Shown: piece after piece, positions 23,089-33,543 of the stretch
Numbering within the stretch: the first letter of the stretch is position 1
Layout of the letters: every line of letters begins with the position of its first letter
Assembly: GCA_944392385.1 (NCBI GenBank)
Contig: CALXWL010000009.1
Span: 1 to 35,032 of the forward strand
DNA length: 35,032 bases
Direction of reading: 5' to 3'
Origin: an uncultured Clostridia bacterium
GTDB taxonomy: Bacteria > Bacillota > Clostridia > TANB77 > CAG-508
Notes under the pieces: model-generated
Told to the model about the DNA's origin: nothing
The model's input: only the letters and a program-made list of their open reading frames with translations
Databases searched by the model: none
Position numbers and translations under genes: made by a program

Positions 23089-24419
23089 AAAAATCCTTTA
23101 TAATGTCTCATTACTAATCTTGATTCTAGTTGTTGTACTGTTTCTAGTGCAACTCCTACTACGATTAGTATTGATGTTCCTCCAAAGGTTATATTCAAAT
23201 TTAAGAAACTAAGTAGCATTGGTAATATAGCAATTAAGCTTAAGAATAATCCTCCAAATAATGTTAGTTTTTTCATTATTGAAGATAAGTATTCTGCTGT
23301 TGGTTTTCCTGCTCTTATGCCTGGTATAAATCCTCCATTTTTCTTTATATTATTTGATACTTCTGCTGGATTGAATGTTGCATAAGTATAAAAATATGTG
23401 AATCCAACTATTAATAGTAAATATACAATTGCATTTGCTATTGTGTAACCTATACCAAATTGTGCTGATGATGTTGACATTGAGAATTTGTATACTCCTG
23501 CCCAAAATCCGCTTGAAGTTGCTATGTTACTATTAAACATTGGTATTATCATTGCTGGGAATGTTAATAAAGATGAGGCAAATATTACTGGCATTACTCC
23601 TGCCATTGCAAGTTTTAATGGGATATGTGTATTTTGTCCTCCATACATTTTTCTACCAACAACTTTTTTAGAATATTGTACTGGAACTCTTCTTTCTGCT
23701 TGTTGTACAAATACCACTCCTGCAACTAAAATTAAAGCTCCTATAACTATAGCTATTGCTGTTATTAACCCTGCTGTGCTAAATCCTGCACCTGCTGTAT
23801 ATATTAAACTATATAATAGATTTACTGCTGATGGTAATGAAGATATAATACCTATAAATATTATTAAAGATATTCCATTTCCAATACCTCTATTTGTAAT
23901 TTGTTCTCCAAGCCACATTAATAGAGCTGTTCCTGCAACTAGTGATAATACAACTAATGCCCCTGTACCAAATCCTGGGTTTACGAACACACCATAACTG
24001 CTATATGCACTACTATATGTTAAATATAGTCCTATAGCTTCTATTAGTGCTAATACTAATGTAAGCATTTTTGTATATCTATTAATTTTAGCTTTTCCTT
24101 CTTCTCCACCTTCTTTTATAAGTTTTTCTAAAGAAGGTATTACCATTCCTAATAATTGTATTACTATTGATGCTGTAATATATGGTGTAATTGACATTGC
24201 AAATATTGAAAATCTTGAGAAAGCTCCTCCGGAAATAATGTCAATTAATCCAGAAATACTATTAGTTGAACTTGATGTTATATTTTCTAGTGCTATTGTA
24301 TCAACTCCTGGCACTGATATATAACATCCAAATCTAAATATTACTATTAATAATAATGTATATAATATTCTTTTTCTAATATCTGGTGTTTTTAAAGCAT
24401 TTTTTATTGTTTTAAACAA
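23082..24419 (-). CDS. secY: Protein translocase channel subunit SecY
   Basis: The 445-residue protein has ten predicted membrane helices and forms the SecYEG channel. Family motifs include GCYISVPGVDT near the N-terminus, GIGNGISLIIF and the cytoplasmic loop QQAERRVPVQYSKK. The start is TTG at 24419, immediately after the rplO stop, with AGGTGAT inside the end of rplO, so the two genes are translationally coupled. Confidence 0.97.
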   Translation of the reverse strand: MFKTIKNALKTPDIRKRILYTLLLIVIFRFGCYISVPGVDTIALENITSSSTNSISGLIDIISGGAFSRFSIFAMSITPYITASIVIQLLGMVIPSLEKLIKEGGEEGKAKINRYTKMLTLVLALIEAIGLYLTYSSAYSSYGVFVNPGFGTGALVVLSLVAGTALLMWLGEQITNRGIGNGISLIIFIGIISSLPSAVNLLYSLIYTAGAGFSTAGLITAIAIVIGALILVAGVVFVQQAERRVPVQYSKKVVGRKMYGGQNTHIPLKLAMAGVMPVIFASSLLTFPAMIIPMFNSNIATSSGFWAGVYKFSMSTSSAQFGIGYTIANAIVYLLLIVGFTYFYTYATFNPAEVSNNIKKNGGFIPGIRAGKPTAEYLSSIMKKLTLFGGLFLSLIAILPMLLSFLNLNITFGGTSILIVVGVALETVQQLESRLVMRHYKGFLE

Positions 24420-24854
24420 TTAAATCACCTCTGCTTTTCCACCAGCTGTTTCGATTGCTTTTGCAGCTGAAGCTGTGAATCTGGTTGCTTTAACTGTTAA
24501 TTTTTTTTCTAATTTTCCAGTTCCTAAAATAACTATTCCGCAATTAGACTTATCAATTATTCCATCTTTTATTAAACTTTCAGCTGTAACTTCTTCTGTA
24601 GTTGCTTTATTTAACATTGTTAAAGTTACTTCTGTATAATTCTTAGCATGAACATTTTTAAATCCTCTTTTAGGTAATCTTCTATATAATGGTGTTTGAC
24701 CACCTTCAAATCCACGTCTTACTCCTCCGCCTGATCTTGCTTTTTGTCCTTTATGTCCTCTACCAGAAGTTTTTCCAAGGCCTGAACCTATTCCACGTCC
24801 AACTCTTTTTTTTGTTTCTTTTACAGTAGCTGCTTTTATGTTTCCTAATTCCAT
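24420..24854 (-). CDS. rplO: Ribosomal protein L15
   Basis: The 144-residue large-subunit protein starts [23 protein letters not shown] at 24854 is chosen because AAGGAGGG lies 9 bases upstream, though the frame is open to 24911. The glycine-rich [20 protein letters not shown] core is typical. The upstream neighbour is rpsE; rpmD, normally between them, is absent (spacer 24855-24972 has no gene). Confidence 0.96.
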   Translation of the reverse strand: MELGNIKAATVKETKKRVGRGIGSGLGKTSGRGHKGQKARSGGGVRRGFEGGQTPLYRRLPKRGFKNVHAKNYTEVTLTMLNKATTEEVTAESLIKDGIIDKSNCGIVILGTGKLEKKLTVKATRFTASAAKAIETAGGKAEVI

Positions 24855-24972
24855 CTGTTTTCCCTCCTTTAAAATTTGCAAAGAGCAAATTTTGTACTTT
24901 TTACTCTTCACTATTAATTATTAACTAACTTTACAAAAATTACTTCTGCATAGTTACTTTTCTTAATACTAC

Positions 24973-25461
24973 TTAAATTATTTCTTCTACTTTTTTTCCT
25001 CTTTTTTTAGCAATATTTTCAGATGTTGCCATATTTTCTAATGCATTTATTGTAGCATATCCAACATTTCTTGGGTTGTTTGTACCTATAACTTTAGTTT
25101 TTATATCTCTATAACCTGCAAGTTCAAGTATAGGTCTTACACTACCTCCAGCAATAAGTCCTGAACCTTCTGCAGCTGGTTTTATTAATACACTTGCTGA
25201 ACCGAATTTACCTAAATATTCATGTGGTACTGTTGTTCCTACAATTGGAACTTCTATTAAATTCTTTTTAGCATCTTCAATAGCTTTTTTTATTGCATCT
25301 GGAACTTCTGTTGCTTTACCATTTCCAATTCCTACGTGTCCATTTTCGTCGCCAACAACTACTACAGCACTAAATCTAAAATTTCTACCACCTTTAACAA
25401 CTTTTGCAACTCTATTAATAGCTACAACTTTCTCTTTAAATTCCATTGTTTTTTCTTCCAT
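24973..25461 (-). CDS. rpsE: Ribosomal protein S5
   Basis: S5 helps decoding accuracy in the small subunit. The 162-residue protein has the S5 double-stranded-RNA-type fold: [29 protein letters not shown] and the C-terminal [16 protein letters not shown] segment. AAGGAG lies 11 bases before the ATG. It follows rplR in the spc operon. Confidence 0.96.
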   Translation of the reverse strand: MEEKTMEFKEKVVAINRVAKVVKGGRNFRFSAVVVVGDENGHVGIGNGKATEVPDAIKKAIEDAKKNLIEVPIVGTTVPHEYLGKFGSASVLIKPAAEGSGLIAGGSVRPILELAGYRDIKTKVIGTNNPRNVGYATINALENMATSENIAKKRGKKVEEII

Positions 25462-25516
25462 TAAAATTAATACTCCTTTCCTTTTATTCTAACTTCTAAG
25501 TGCCAACTTCTAGAAA

Positions 25517-25876
25517 TTAAAATTCTAATCCTGCTTCTCTTGCAGCTTCTGCTAATTCTTTTATAACGCCATGATATATATATCCGCCTCTATCATAAAC
25601 AACACTTTTTATGTTTTTTTCTAGAGCTCTTTTTGCAACTAATGTTCCTACTTCTTTAGCAGCTTCTTTATTTGAATGTTTTGTTTTTACTTCTTTATCT
25701 AATGTTGATGCTTGAGCTAAAGTTACACCTTTAGTATCATCAATTACTTGAGCATATATATTTGCATTACTTCTAAATACGCATAATCTTGGGCATTCTG
25801 CTGTACCACTAACTTTTGTACGAACTCTTTTATGTCTTCTTTCTCTTTCTAATTTTCTATTAGTTTTAGATACCAT
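25517..25876 (-). CDS. rplR: Ribosomal protein L18
   Basis: L18 binds 5S rRNA. The 119-residue length is normal; [20 protein letters not shown] and the C-terminal [20 protein letters not shown] are the family ends. It lies 20 bases after rplF and shares its transcript. Confidence 0.96.
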   Translation of the reverse strand: MVSKTNRKLERERRHKRVRTKVSGTAECPRLCVFRSNANIYAQVIDDTKGVTLAQASTLDKEVKTKHSNKEAAKEVGTLVAKRALEKNIKSVVYDRGGYIYHGVIKELAEAAREAGLEF

Positions 25877-25896
25877 TATAATTACTCCTTTCCCTA

Positions 25897-26436
25897 TTAT
25901 TTCTTACCAGTCTTACCTTCCTTACGTCTAATATGTTCTTGGGCATATTTAATACCTTTTCCTCTATAAACTTCTGGTGGTCTTTTTGTTCTTATAACTG
26001 CTGCCATTTGTCCAACAAGTTCTTTATCTACTCCTTTAACTATTATTTGGTTTGGAGTTGGAACTTCATATTTAATTCCTGCTGGTTCTACCATTTCTAT
26101 TGAATGTGAATATCCTAATGTAAGAACCAATTTATTACCTTGTTTTGCAGCTCTGTAACCTACACCATTTATTTCTAATTCGCTAGAATATTCATTAATA
26201 ACACCATTTACCATGTTATTTATTAATGTTCTTGTTAAACCATGTAAACTTCTATTTAATGGTTCATCATCTGGACGTGTTATTTTTATGATATTATTCT
26301 CTAATGATATTTTCATGTTTGGGTGTAATTCTTTTTCAAGAACTCCCTTAGGTCCTTTTACAGTTATTTTATTTCCTTCTAACTTTACTTCTACATTTTC
26401 TGGAACTGTAATTGGCTTATTTCCTATCCTTGACAT
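25897..26436 (-). CDS. rplF: Ribosomal protein L6
   Basis: L6 lies near the factor-binding site of the large subunit. The 179 residues contain two similar domains: [17 protein letters not shown] with VKGPKG at the start, and the C-terminal [20 protein letters not shown] signature. The spacer to rpsH holds a heptamer tract. Confidence 0.97.
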   Translation of the reverse strand: MSRIGNKPITVPENVEVKLEGNKITVKGPKGVLEKELHPNMKISLENNIIKITRPDDEPLNRSLHGLTRTLINNMVNGVINEYSSELEINGVGYRAAKQGNKLVLTLGYSHSIEMVEPAGIKYEVPTPNQIIVKGVDKELVGQMAAVIRTKRPPEVYRGKGIKYAQEHIRRKEGKTGKK

Positions 26437-26478
26437 AACTATTTTTCTCTCCTCTCTTATATCTTTAAACTATAAACT

Positions 26479-26516
26479 TAATCTAACCTCTAACTTCTAA
26501 CATCTAACCTCTAAAC
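26479..26516. repeat. Heptamer repeat tract between rpsH and rplF
   Basis: On the minus strand TTAGAGG, TTAGATG, TTAGAAG, TTAGAGG and TTAGATT follow without gaps. The rpsH stop codon TAG is part of the first unit's start. Confidence 0.65.
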
Positions 26517-26914
26517 TACCATACATATGCTAATACTTCTCCACCAACACCTAATTCTCTTGCTTTCTTATCTGTCATAATTCCTTTTGATGTTGATATT
26601 AATGCTATTCCTAAACCATTTAATACCTTAGGAAGTTCTTCTTTAGATGCATATACTCTTAATCCTGGCTTACTTATTCTTCTTAATCCAGAAATAACCT
26701 TTTTACCTTTTTCTGTATATTTTAAACTTATTCTAATAATACCTTGATTTTCATTTTGTATTTCTTCATAAGCCTTTATATATCCCTCATTAAATAATAT
26801 TTCTGCAATATTTTTCTTAACATTTGATGCTGGAATATCTACTGTTTTAAAATTTGCTTGACTTGCATTTCTAATTCTTGTTAACATATCTGCAATTGGA
26901 TCAGTTGTAACCAT
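26516..26914 (-). CDS. rpsH: Ribosomal protein S8
   Basis: S8 binds the central domain of 16S rRNA. The 132-residue protein starts [20 protein letters not shown] and ends with the signature [20 protein letters not shown]. The length is normal. It is separated from rpsN by 57 bases containing a short heptamer tract. Confidence 0.97.
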   Translation of the reverse strand: MVTTDPIADMLTRIRNASQANFKTVDIPASNVKKNIAEILFNEGYIKAYEEIQNENQGIIRISLKYTEKGKKVISGLRRISKPGLRVYASKEELPKVLNGLGIALISTSKGIMTDKKARELGVGGEVLAYVW

Positions 26915-26971
26915 TATTTCTCCCCCTTCTTTCTATTCTTCAATTTCTAACTTCTCACTTCTAACCTCTAA

Positions 26972-27157
26972 TTACCAACTAGCTTTTTTAACACCAGGGA
27001 TTTCACCTTTATGTGCTAATTCTCTAAAGCATATACGGCAAATACCATATTTTCTAATATATCCATGTGGTCTTCCGCATAATTTACATCTATTATACTC
27101 TCTAGTTTTGTATTTTTGCTCTTTTTGTTGTTTAACAATCATTGATTTTTTAGCCAT
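26972..27157 (-). CDS. rpsN: Ribosomal protein S14, zinc-binding (type Z)
   Basis: The 61-residue protein is the short form with [20 protein letters not shown], a four-Cys zinc site. It belongs to the small-subunit head. It follows rplE in the standard spc order. Confidence 0.97.
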   Translation of the reverse strand: MAKKSMIVKQQKEQKYKTREYNRCKLCGRPHGYIRKYGICRICFRELAHKGEIPGVKKASW

Positions 27158-27193
27158 CTGTTTAAAATTCCTCCTTTTTCTACATTATAAATT

Positions 27194-27733
27194 CTAATTT
27201 CTAAAAGGCATACCTAATAAAGTAAGTAATTCTTTAGCTTCTTCATCAGAATTTGCTGTAGTAACAAATATAATATCCATTCCTCTTGTTTTATCTATTT
27301 TTTCATATTCAATTTCAGGGAATATTAATTGTTCTTTAATTCCTAAAGAATAATTTCCTTTTCCATCAAAAGAATTTTTTGATAATCCTCTAAAATCTCT
27401 TACTCTTGGCAAAGATATGTTGAATAGTTTATATGCAAAATCATACATTTTATCTTTTCTTAATGTAACTTTACATCCAACATTTGCACCTTCTCTTAAC
27501 TTAAATGCTGCAATTGATTTTTTTGCTTTTGTTATAACTGGTTTTTGACCTGTTATAGCAGTTAAATCTGCAATTGCATTATCTAATGATTTAGGATTTT
27601 CTTTTGTATCTCCTAAACCTATATTTATAACTATTTTTTCTAATTTTGGAACTTGCATAACTGATTTATATTGAAATTTTTTCATTAATGCAGGTATTAC
27701 TTCTTCTTCATATTGCTTTCTTAATACTTCCAT
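27194..27733 (-). CDS. rplE: Ribosomal protein L5
   Basis: L5 binds 5S rRNA and touches the P-site tRNA. The 179-residue protein has [20 protein letters not shown], the [20 protein letters not shown] segment and the C-terminal [19 protein letters not shown]. It follows rplX by 22 bases. Confidence 0.97.
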   Translation of the reverse strand: MEVLRKQYEEEVIPALMKKFQYKSVMQVPKLEKIVINIGLGDTKENPKSLDNAIADLTAITGQKPVITKAKKSIAAFKLREGANVGCKVTLRKDKMYDFAYKLFNISLPRVRDFRGLSKNSFDGKGNYSLGIKEQLIFPEIEYEKIDKTRGMDIIFVTTANSDEEAKELLTLLGMPFRN

Positions 27734-27755
27734 ACCTATTTATTTCCCCTCCTTT

Positions 27756-28064
27756 TTATTTAATTACTGTTCCACATTTTTTACAAACACGTACTTTACT
27801 ATCTTTTTCCATTTTATAACCTATTCTAACTGGTTTATTACATTTAGGGCATAGTACATTAACTTTACTACTATGTATACCACATTCTACTGATATAATT
27901 CCGCCCTCATCACCTTGTTTTCTAGGTTTAACATGTTTTTTTCTAATATTTACACCTTTAACAACTATTTTTTCTTGTTTAGGCATTACTTCTAAAACTT
28001 CTCCAGTTTTTCCCTTATCATTTCCAGATAAAACTTGAACTGTATCACCTTTTCTGATTTTCAA
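27756..28064 (-). CDS. rplX: Ribosomal protein L24
   Basis: L24 starts large-subunit assembly near the tunnel exit. The 102-residue protein has the KOW motif VQVLSGNDKGKTGEVLEVMP and a C-terminal zinc ribbon with CPKC and CKKC. The start is TTG at 28064 with GAGGTG upstream. Confidence 0.96.
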   Translation of the reverse strand: MKIRKGDTVQVLSGNDKGKTGEVLEVMPKQEKIVVKGVNIRKKHVKPRKQGDEGGIISVECGIHSSKVNVLCPKCNKPVRIGYKMEKDSKVRVCKKCGTVIK

Positions 28065-28117
28065 AATCCTTCACCTCTTTAATTCAATTTACTAAACTTC
28101 TAATCTCTAACTTCTAG

Positions 28118-28486
28118 CTACAATACTTCTGGTGCCAAAGATAATATTTTCATATAATCATTATCTCTTAATTCTCTAGCTATAGGGCCAAATATACGTG
28201 TTCCTCTTGGAGTTTTATCATCACGTATTATAACTGCTGCATTTTCATCAAATCTTATATATGAACCATCAGCTCTTTTTATAGGTTTTTTTGTTCTAAC
28301 TATAACAGCTTTAACAACATCACCTTTTTTTACAACACCATTTGGTATAGCACTTTTTACTGATGCTACTATAACATCTCCTACACCTGCAAATTTTCTG
28401 TGTGAACCGCCTAAACATCTAATACACATAAGTTCTTTTGCACCTGTATTATCTGCTACTTTTAATTTTGATTGTTGTTGAATCAT
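28118..28486 (-). CDS. rplN: Ribosomal protein L14
   Basis: The 122-residue product starts [23 protein letters not shown] at 28486 has AAGGAGG 9 bases upstream and gives the normal length, although the frame is open to 28510. The signature [15 protein letters not shown] follows. L14 sits at the subunit interface next to L19. Confidence 0.96.
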   Translation of the reverse strand: MIQQQSKLKVADNTGAKELMCIRCLGGSHRKFAGVGDVIVASVKSAIPNGVVKKGDVVKAVIVRTKKPIKRADGSYIRFDENAAVIIRDDKTPRGTRIFGPIARELRDNDYMKILSLAPEVL

Positions 28487-28538
28487 TCTGGTTTTCCTCC
28501 TTATCCTCATTCATTAATTGTTTGCTATCCATTATTAA

Positions 28539-28802
28539 TTATTTAATGACAGCTTTTTCTACAACTTCTACTACTCTCCATCTTTTATCTTTTGATAGAG
28601 GTCTAGTTTCCATTACTTTTACTTTATCACCAATTTGGCAAACGTTTTCTTCATCATGTGCTTTTAATTTATATGTTCTTTTTACAAATTTGCCATATAT
28701 AGGATGTTTTACACTTGTTTCAACTGATACTACTGCTGTTTTGTCCATTTTGTTTGATGTTACTGTACCAATCATAACTTTACGAAGATTTCTTTCTTCC
28801 AT
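28539..28802 (-). CDS. rpsQ: Ribosomal protein S17
   Basis: The 87-residue OB-fold protein binds 16S r[21 protein letters not shown] and [18 protein letters not shown] are family signatures. It lies between rpmC and rplN in the standard order. Confidence 0.96.
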   Translation of the reverse strand: MEERNLRKVMIGTVTSNKMDKTAVVSVETSVKHPIYGKFVKRTYKLKAHDEENVCQIGDKVKVMETRPLSKDKRWRVVEVVEKAVIK

Positions 28803-28852
28803 TTCTAATCTCCTTCCTCATTTCTTATAATTTAACTTCCAATTTCTAACTT

Positions 28853-29047
28853 TTAATCAGCTAATTCTCTTTCCTTTAATACTGTATTTATTCTAGCTAT
28901 ATCCTTTTTAGTTTCCTTTATTTTCATAGGATTATCTAATCCATTTGTTGCTAAATTAAATCTTAATTTGAATAACTCTGTTTTTAATTCACTTAATTCC
29001 TTATTTAAGTCTGTTGAAGACATTTCTCTTATTTTTTCTATCTTCAT
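28853..29047 (-). CDS. rpmC: Ribosomal protein L29
   Basis: The 64-residue two-helix protein starts MKIEKIREMSSTDLNKELSE and has LFKLRFNLATNGLDNPMKIK, the family signature. The ATG follows the rplP stop codon directly (TAA ATG), so translation is coupled. It borders the tunnel exit with L23. Confidence 0.96.
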   Translation of the reverse strand: MKIEKIREMSSTDLNKELSELKTELFKLRFNLATNGLDNPMKIKETKKDIARINTVLKERELAD

Positions 29048-29479
29048 TTAAGCATCACCACCTTGATTATTTTCTCTTATTACAAATTTTGTTTTTACTG
29101 GTAGTTTATGTGCAGCTAATCTTAGAGCTTCTCTTGCAATATCTTCTGTAACATCTGCTAATTCTAGTAGTATTCTACCTGGTTTAACTGGTGCTACCCA
29201 ATATTCAACAGCTCCTTTTCCTTTTCCCATACGAGTTTCAGCAGGTTTTTTACTTATTGGTTTATTTGGGAATATTTTTATCCAAACTTTTCCACCTCTT
29301 TTTATATAACGTGTCATAGCTATTCTGGCTGCTTCTATTTGGTTTGCTGTAATTAATCCTGCTTCTAATGTTTGTAGTCCATAGTTTCCTTCATTTACAA
29401 CATTTCCTCTTGTTGCTTTTCCTCTGATTCTACCTTTTTGCATTTTTCTATATTTTGTTCTTTTTGGCATTACTGGCAT
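29048..29479 (-). CDS. rplP: Ribosomal protein L16
   Basis: The 143-residue protein helps place the A-site t[22 protein letters not shown] and [20 protein letters not shown] are diagnostic. The start at 29479 (MPVMPKR) is supported by AGGAG 6-9 bases upstream; the second ATG at 29470 gives the usual N-terminus. It follows rpsC by 2 bases. Confidence 0.96.
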   Translation of the reverse strand: MPVMPKRTKYRKMQKGRIRGKATRGNVVNEGNYGLQTLEAGLITANQIEAARIAMTRYIKRGGKVWIKIFPNKPISKKPAETRMGKGKGAVEYWVAPVKPGRILLELADVTEDIAREALRLAAHKLPVKTKFVIRENNQGGDA

Positions 29480-29481
29480 TA

Positions 29482-30141
29482 TTATTCTCCTCCTTCTGTT
29501 TTATTTTTTTTAGCAGGAAGAACTTCTCCTTTATATATCCAAACTTTTACTCCTATTTTTCCATAAGTTGTATCTGCTTCATAGAACCCATAGTCTATAT
29601 CTGCTCTTAATGTCTGTAAAGGAATTGTACCTTCTTTGTAAAATTCTGTTCTTGCCATATCAGCTCCTGCTAATCTTCCAGATACAGATGTTTTTATTCC
29701 TAAAGCTCCTGCTTTCATTGCTTTTTGCATACATTGTTTCATTGCTCTTCTAAAAGAAATTCTTCTTTCTAGTTGGTTACAGATATTTTCTGCTACTAAT
29801 TGAGCATTTGTATCAACATCTTTAACTTCAACTATATTTAAGTTTACTTCTTTGTTTATCATTTTAGATAATTCTTGTTTTAAGCTTTCAGCTAAATTAC
29901 CGCCTTTTCCTATTACTACTCCTGGTTTTGCTGTGTAAACATTTATTTTTACACATTTAGCTGTTCTTTCTATTTCTATTTTAGAAATACCGCTAACAAA
30001 TAATTTTTTCTTAACATATTCACGGATTTTGTGGTCTTCTACTAAATAATCGCTGAATTTTTTTGAATCTGCATACCATTTTGAATTCCAATCTTTGATT
30101 ATACCAACTCTTAATCCATGTGGGTGCATTTTTTGTCCCAT
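29482..30141 (-). CDS. rpsC: Ribosomal protein S3
   Basis: The 219-residue protein lines the mRNA entry tunnel. It has the N-terminal [13 protein letters not shown], a type II KH domain ([20 protein letters not shown]) and the C-terminal [18 protein letters not shown]. It follows rplV by 15 bases. Confidence 0.97.
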   Translation of the reverse strand: MGQKMHPHGLRVGIIKDWNSKWYADSKKFSDYLVEDHKIREYVKKKLFVSGISKIEIERTAKCVKINVYTAKPGVVIGKGGNLAESLKQELSKMINKEVNLNIVEVKDVDTNAQLVAENICNQLERRISFRRAMKQCMQKAMKAGALGIKTSVSGRLAGADMARTEFYKEGTIPLQTLRADIDYGFYEADTTYGKIGVKVWIYKGEVLPAKKNKTEGGE

Positions 30142-30156
30142 ACTTTCCTTACCTCC

Positions 30157-30510
30157 CTATACTTCTCTTAACTTTATTGTTATATGACTTGTTCTTTTTC
30201 TAATTCTCATTGCTGAACCTTTTGATGCAGCTCTTATTCTTTTTAATGTTGGACCTTGGTTTGCATAAATTTGGCTAACTACTAAGCTTCCTCTATTCAT
30301 ACCATGGTTATTTTCTGCATTTGCTATTGCAGACTTTAGTAATTTTTCTATTACTTCAGATGATGCCTTTGGTGTAAATTTTACTATTGCTAAGGCTTCA
30401 TCAACATTTTTACCTCTTATAAGGTCTGCTACTATTTTTACTTTTCTAGCTGATATTCTAGCAAATCTTAATGTAGCTGTTGCTTCTAGTACTTTATTTT
30501 CTTCTGGCAT
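30157..30510 (-). CDS. rplV: Ribosomal protein L22
   Basis: The 117-residue protein contributes a loop to the peptide exit tunnel. [20 protein letters not shown] and the C-terminal [13 protein letters not shown] are typical. Six extra N-terminal residues (MPEENK) are unremarkable. It lies between rpsS and rpsC. Confidence 0.96.
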   Translation of the reverse strand: MPEENKVLEATATLRFARISARKVKIVADLIRGKNVDEALAIVKFTPKASSEVIEKLLKSAIANAENNHGMNRGSLVVSQIYANQGPTLKRIRAASKGSAMRIRKRTSHITIKLREV

Positions 30511-30593
30511 TTATTTTACCTCCCTTTAAATCTTAGCTTATTACATAGAAAAGTCTTCTATTAATTCAAATTCTAACATTCTAGATTTTTAAT

Positions 30594-30872
30594 TTATTTT
30601 ACTTCTGTCTTCTTTTCTCCTGAATGTCCTCTAAATGTTCTTGTTGGAGCAAATTCTCCTAATTTATGTCCTATCATTTCTTCTGATATATATACTGGAA
30701 CATGTTTTCTTCCATCATGAACTGCTATTGTGTGTCCTACCATTTGTGGGTAGATTGTAGAAGCTCTTGACCAAGTTTTTAAAACTGTTTTTGTTCCGCT
30801 TTCATTCATAGCTTCAATTCTTTTTAAAAGTCTTTCTTCTACGAATGGTTTTTTCTTACTAGATCTTGACAT
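30594..30872 (-). CDS. rpsS: Ribosomal protein S19
   Basis: The 92-residue head protein has [20 protein letters not shown] and [14 protein letters not shown], the family signature. It lies 26 bases after rplB. The spacer to rplV is 83 bases with no gene. Confidence 0.97.
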   Translation of the reverse strand: MSRSSKKKPFVEERLLKRIEAMNESGTKTVLKTWSRASTIYPQMVGHTIAVHDGRKHVPVYISEEMIGHKLGEFAPTRTFRGHSGEKKTEVK

Positions 30873-30898
30873 TAAATTTTCCTCCTTTTAATATTTTT

Positions 30899-31726
30899 TT
30901 ATTTTCTTCTCTTAACTATATATTTATCTGTTTTATTATTTTTCTTTCTAGTCTTGTATCCTAATGCTGGTTTACCCCAAGGAGTAAGTGGTCCACTATG
31001 TCCTACTGGAGCTCTACCTTCACCACCACCATGTGGGTGATCTACTGGGTTCATAACAGAACCTCTAACTGTTGGTCTTATGCCCATATGTCTTTTTCTT
31101 CCTGCTTTTCCTAATTTAATGTTAGAATAGTCTTGATTTCCAATTGTTCCAATTGTTGCTCTACATTTTGCTCTTACTAATCTCATTTCGCCTGATGGTA
31201 ATCTTACATGTGCATATTCTCCTTCTTTAGCCATAAGTTGTGCTTCTCCACCAGCTGCTTTTACCATTTTTCCACCTTGACCTGGGTTTAATTCTATATT
31301 ATGAATTAATGTACCTACTGGTATATTTTCTATTGGTAAGCAGTTACCTGGTTTAATATCAACGTTCTCACCTGATATAACCTTATCTCCATCTTTTAAA
31401 CCTAATGGTGCTAATATATAACTTAGCTCTCCATCTTCATATTTTATTAAGGCTATGTTACTTGTACGATTTGGGTCATATTCTATTCCTATAACTTCCG
31501 CACTCATATTATCTTTTTTTCTTTTAAAATCAATTATTCTATATTTTTGTCTGTTTCCTCCACCTTGATGTCTTACTGTTATTCTACCATAAGAATTTCT
31601 ACCTGCATTTTTCTTTTTTGTTGCCAATAAAGATTTTTCTGGTGACTTTTTAGTAATTTCCTCATTTGCAAGTGTAGTCATATTTCTTCTTGATGGTGTA
31701 TATGGTCTAAATGTTTTTATCCCCAT
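30899..31726 (-). CDS. rplB: Ribosomal protein L2
   Basis: L2 is needed for subunit joining and supports the peptidyl-transferase centre. The 275-residue product starts [23 protein letters not shown] at 31726 has AAGGAGAG 8 bases upstream, though the frame is open to 31747. The [20 protein letters not shown] signature with the important His is intact. Confidence 0.97.
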   Translation of the reverse strand: MGIKTFRPYTPSRRNMTTLANEEITKKSPEKSLLATKKKNAGRNSYGRITVRHQGGGNRQKYRIIDFKRKKDNMSAEVIGIEYDPNRTSNIALIKYEDGELSYILAPLGLKDGDKVISGENVDIKPGNCLPIENIPVGTLIHNIELNPGQGGKMVKAAGGEAQLMAKEGEYAHVRLPSGEMRLVRAKCRATIGTIGNQDYSNIKLGKAGRKRHMGIRPTVRGSVMNPVDHPHGGGEGRAPVGHSGPLTPWGKPALGYKTRKKNNKTDKYIVKRRK

Positions 31727-31803
31727 TCTAAATACTCTCCTTTTCAATTATTTATTCTCCCAGTTTTTTCTGGATAATTATTCACTATTCATTATTAAGC
31801 AAA

Positions 31804-32151
31804 CTATGCTCCCATGAACTCGTCAATAGCATCTTTATATTTTTTATCAACTTTTACTTCTTTTCCACCTTTAGCTAAATATTTTTCTTCTGATGGATTT
31901 GTATCTATTGTTACTATTGCTTTTTTCCAATCTGGTCTTTTTCCAGAATGTGCTCCTACTCTTTTTTCTTTTCCTTTTACCATCATTGTATTAACACTTA
32001 ATACTTTAACATTAAATATAGCTTCTGCGGCTTTTGCAATATCAACTTTTGTAGCTTTTTTTGCAACACGGAATGTATACTTTCCAGCTTGAAGTTCACT
32101 GTTTGATTTTTCAGTTATTATAGGTTTTATTATTATTTCTTCTGGTCTCAT
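31804..32151 (-). CDS. rplW: Ribosomal protein L23
   Basis: L23 at the tunnel exit docks signal recognition particle and trigger factor. The 115-residue protein starts MRPEEIIIKPIITEKSNSEL; the start follows the rplD stop directly (TAA ATG). It is about 15-20 residues longer than the common form owing to a C-terminal extension (KVDKKYKDAIDEFMGA). Confidence 0.95.
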   Translation of the reverse strand: MRPEEIIIKPIITEKSNSELQAGKYTFRVAKKATKVDIAKAAEAIFNVKVLSVNTMMVKGKEKRVGAHSGKRPDWKKAIVTIDTNPSEEKYLAKGGKEVKVDKKYKDAIDEFMGA

Positions 32152-32775
32152 TTAAGCATACACCTCCTCTAGATTTTTAACTGCTTCTACTGTTAATATC
32201 AATTTATTGTATTTTAATAAATCATAAACATTTATTGTATTTGTTAAACTTGTTTTTACTCCCTCAATATTTCTTGCTGAAGCTTGAACATTTTGATTTT
32301 TTTCTGGTAAAACAATTAAAGTTTTTCCTTCTACTTTTAAGTTTTCTAATGTTTTTACCATGTTCTTTGTTTTAATTTCTTTTAATTCTAATTTATCTAC
32401 AACAACTAAATTGTTTTCTAATACTTTAGAACTTAATAATGATTTTATTGCTAATTGTCTTTCTTTTTTATTTATTTTATAACTATACTCTCTTGGTTTA
32501 GGTCCTAATGCTATACCACCTTTAATCCATTGTGGTGCTCTTATACTTCCCTGTCTTGCTCTACCTGTTCCTTTTTGTTTCCAAGGTTTTCTTCCGCCAC
32601 CAGCAACTTCTGCTCTTGTTTTTGTGCTAGCTGTACCTTGTCTTTGATTTGCCATGTAATTTACTAAAGCTATATGAACAATTTTTTCATTTGGTTTTAT
32701 ACCAAAAATATTTTCATTTAATTCTATATCGCTTACTTTTTTACCTTCTATATTGTATACATCTATCTTAGGCAT
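32152..32775 (-). CDS. rplD: Ribosomal protein L4
   Basis: The 207-residue protein extends a loop into the exit tunnel: GGGRKPWKQKGTGRARQGSI and RAPQWIKGGIALGPKPREYS. In E. coli L4 represses the S10 operon by binding its leader. It follows rplC by 21 bases. Confidence 0.97.
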   Translation of the reverse strand: MPKIDVYNIEGKKVSDIELNENIFGIKPNEKIVHIALVNYMANQRQGTASTKTRAEVAGGGRKPWKQKGTGRARQGSIRAPQWIKGGIALGPKPREYSYKINKKERQLAIKSLLSSKVLENNLVVVDKLELKEIKTKNMVKTLENLKVEGKTLIVLPEKNQNVQASARNIEGVKTSLTNTINVYDLLKYNKLILTVEAVKNLEEVYA

Positions 32776-32796
32776 TTTTATTTCTCTCCCTTCCTA

Positions 32797-33429
32797 CTAT
32801 TTTGTACTCTTAGTTGAATTTCTTATTTTTAGGATAGCACCTTTGTTTCCTGGAACACTACCTTTAATTAATAATACATTTTTATCTAAGTCAACTTTTA
32901 CTATTTCTAAGTTTTGTACTGTAACAGTTTGGTTACCCATATGACCTGGTAAATTCTTTCCTTTATATACTCTACCTGGTGTTGATGTTGAACCCATTGA
33001 ACCTGGTCTTCTATGATACATTGAACCATGTCCCATTGGTCCTCTTGATTGTCCGTGACGTTTAATAACACCTTGGAAACCTTTACCTTTAGTTGTTCCT
33101 GTAACATCTACTGTTTCACCGCTTTTAAATATATCTGCTTTTATTTCATCTCCAACATTGTAAGAAATTTCTTCTAATCTAAATTCTCTTAAATGTTTCT
33201 TTGGAGTTACATTTGCTTTTGTAAAATGACCTTTTATAGGTCTTATTAAATTCTTTTCTTTAACTTCTCCAAACCCTAATTGAATTGCTTCGTATCCATC
33301 TGTATCCTTTGTTTTTACTTGAACTACTGTACATGGACCTGCTTCAATTACTGTAACTGGAATTGCTTTCCCATTTTCATCAAAAATTTGGGTCATTCCT
33401 ACTTTTCTTCCTAAAATTGCCTTTTTCAT
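32797..33429 (-). CDS. rplC: Ribosomal protein L3
   Basis: The 210-residue protein starts large-subunit assembly. [20 protein letters not shown] and the loop [20 protein letters not shown], including the Gln that PrmB methylates in E. coli, are present. It follows rpsJ after a 114-base spacer carrying a heptamer tract. Confidence 0.97.
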   Translation of the reverse strand: MKKAILGRKVGMTQIFDENGKAIPVTVIEAGPCTVVQVKTKDTDGYEAIQLGFGEVKEKNLIRPIKGHFTKANVTPKKHLREFRLEEISYNVGDEIKADIFKSGETVDVTGTTKGKGFQGVIKRHGQSRGPMGHGSMYHRRPGSMGSTSTPGRVYKGKNLPGHMGNQTVTVQNLEIVKVDLDKNVLLIKGSVPGNKGAILKIRNSTKSTK

Positions 33430-33504
33430 TTTATTAATTCCTCCTAACTATTGGCTAACACATGCTTATGCTAGCTTGGCTTAAGGTATAAATTTTGTTA
33501 GTAA

Positions 33505-33542
33505 GCTTCTAACCTCTAAATTCTAACCTCTAACCTCTAAAA
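33505..33542. repeat. Heptamer repeat tract between rpsJ and rplC
   Basis: On the minus strand the tract reads TTAGAGG, TTAGAGG, TTAGAAT, TTAGAGG, TTAGAAG, five units in perfect 7-bp register, right after the rpsJ stop. Confidence 0.7.
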
Positions 33543-33543
33543 A

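Noticed and set aside
24855..24972. rpmD in the rpsE-rplO spacer
   Set aside because: Neither strand gives an L30-like frame; only AT-rich spacer and ribosome-binding site are seen.
32907..33107. Gln-rich minus-strand frame inside rplC
   Set aside because: It is an alternate frame of L3, whose full length and motifs are intact.
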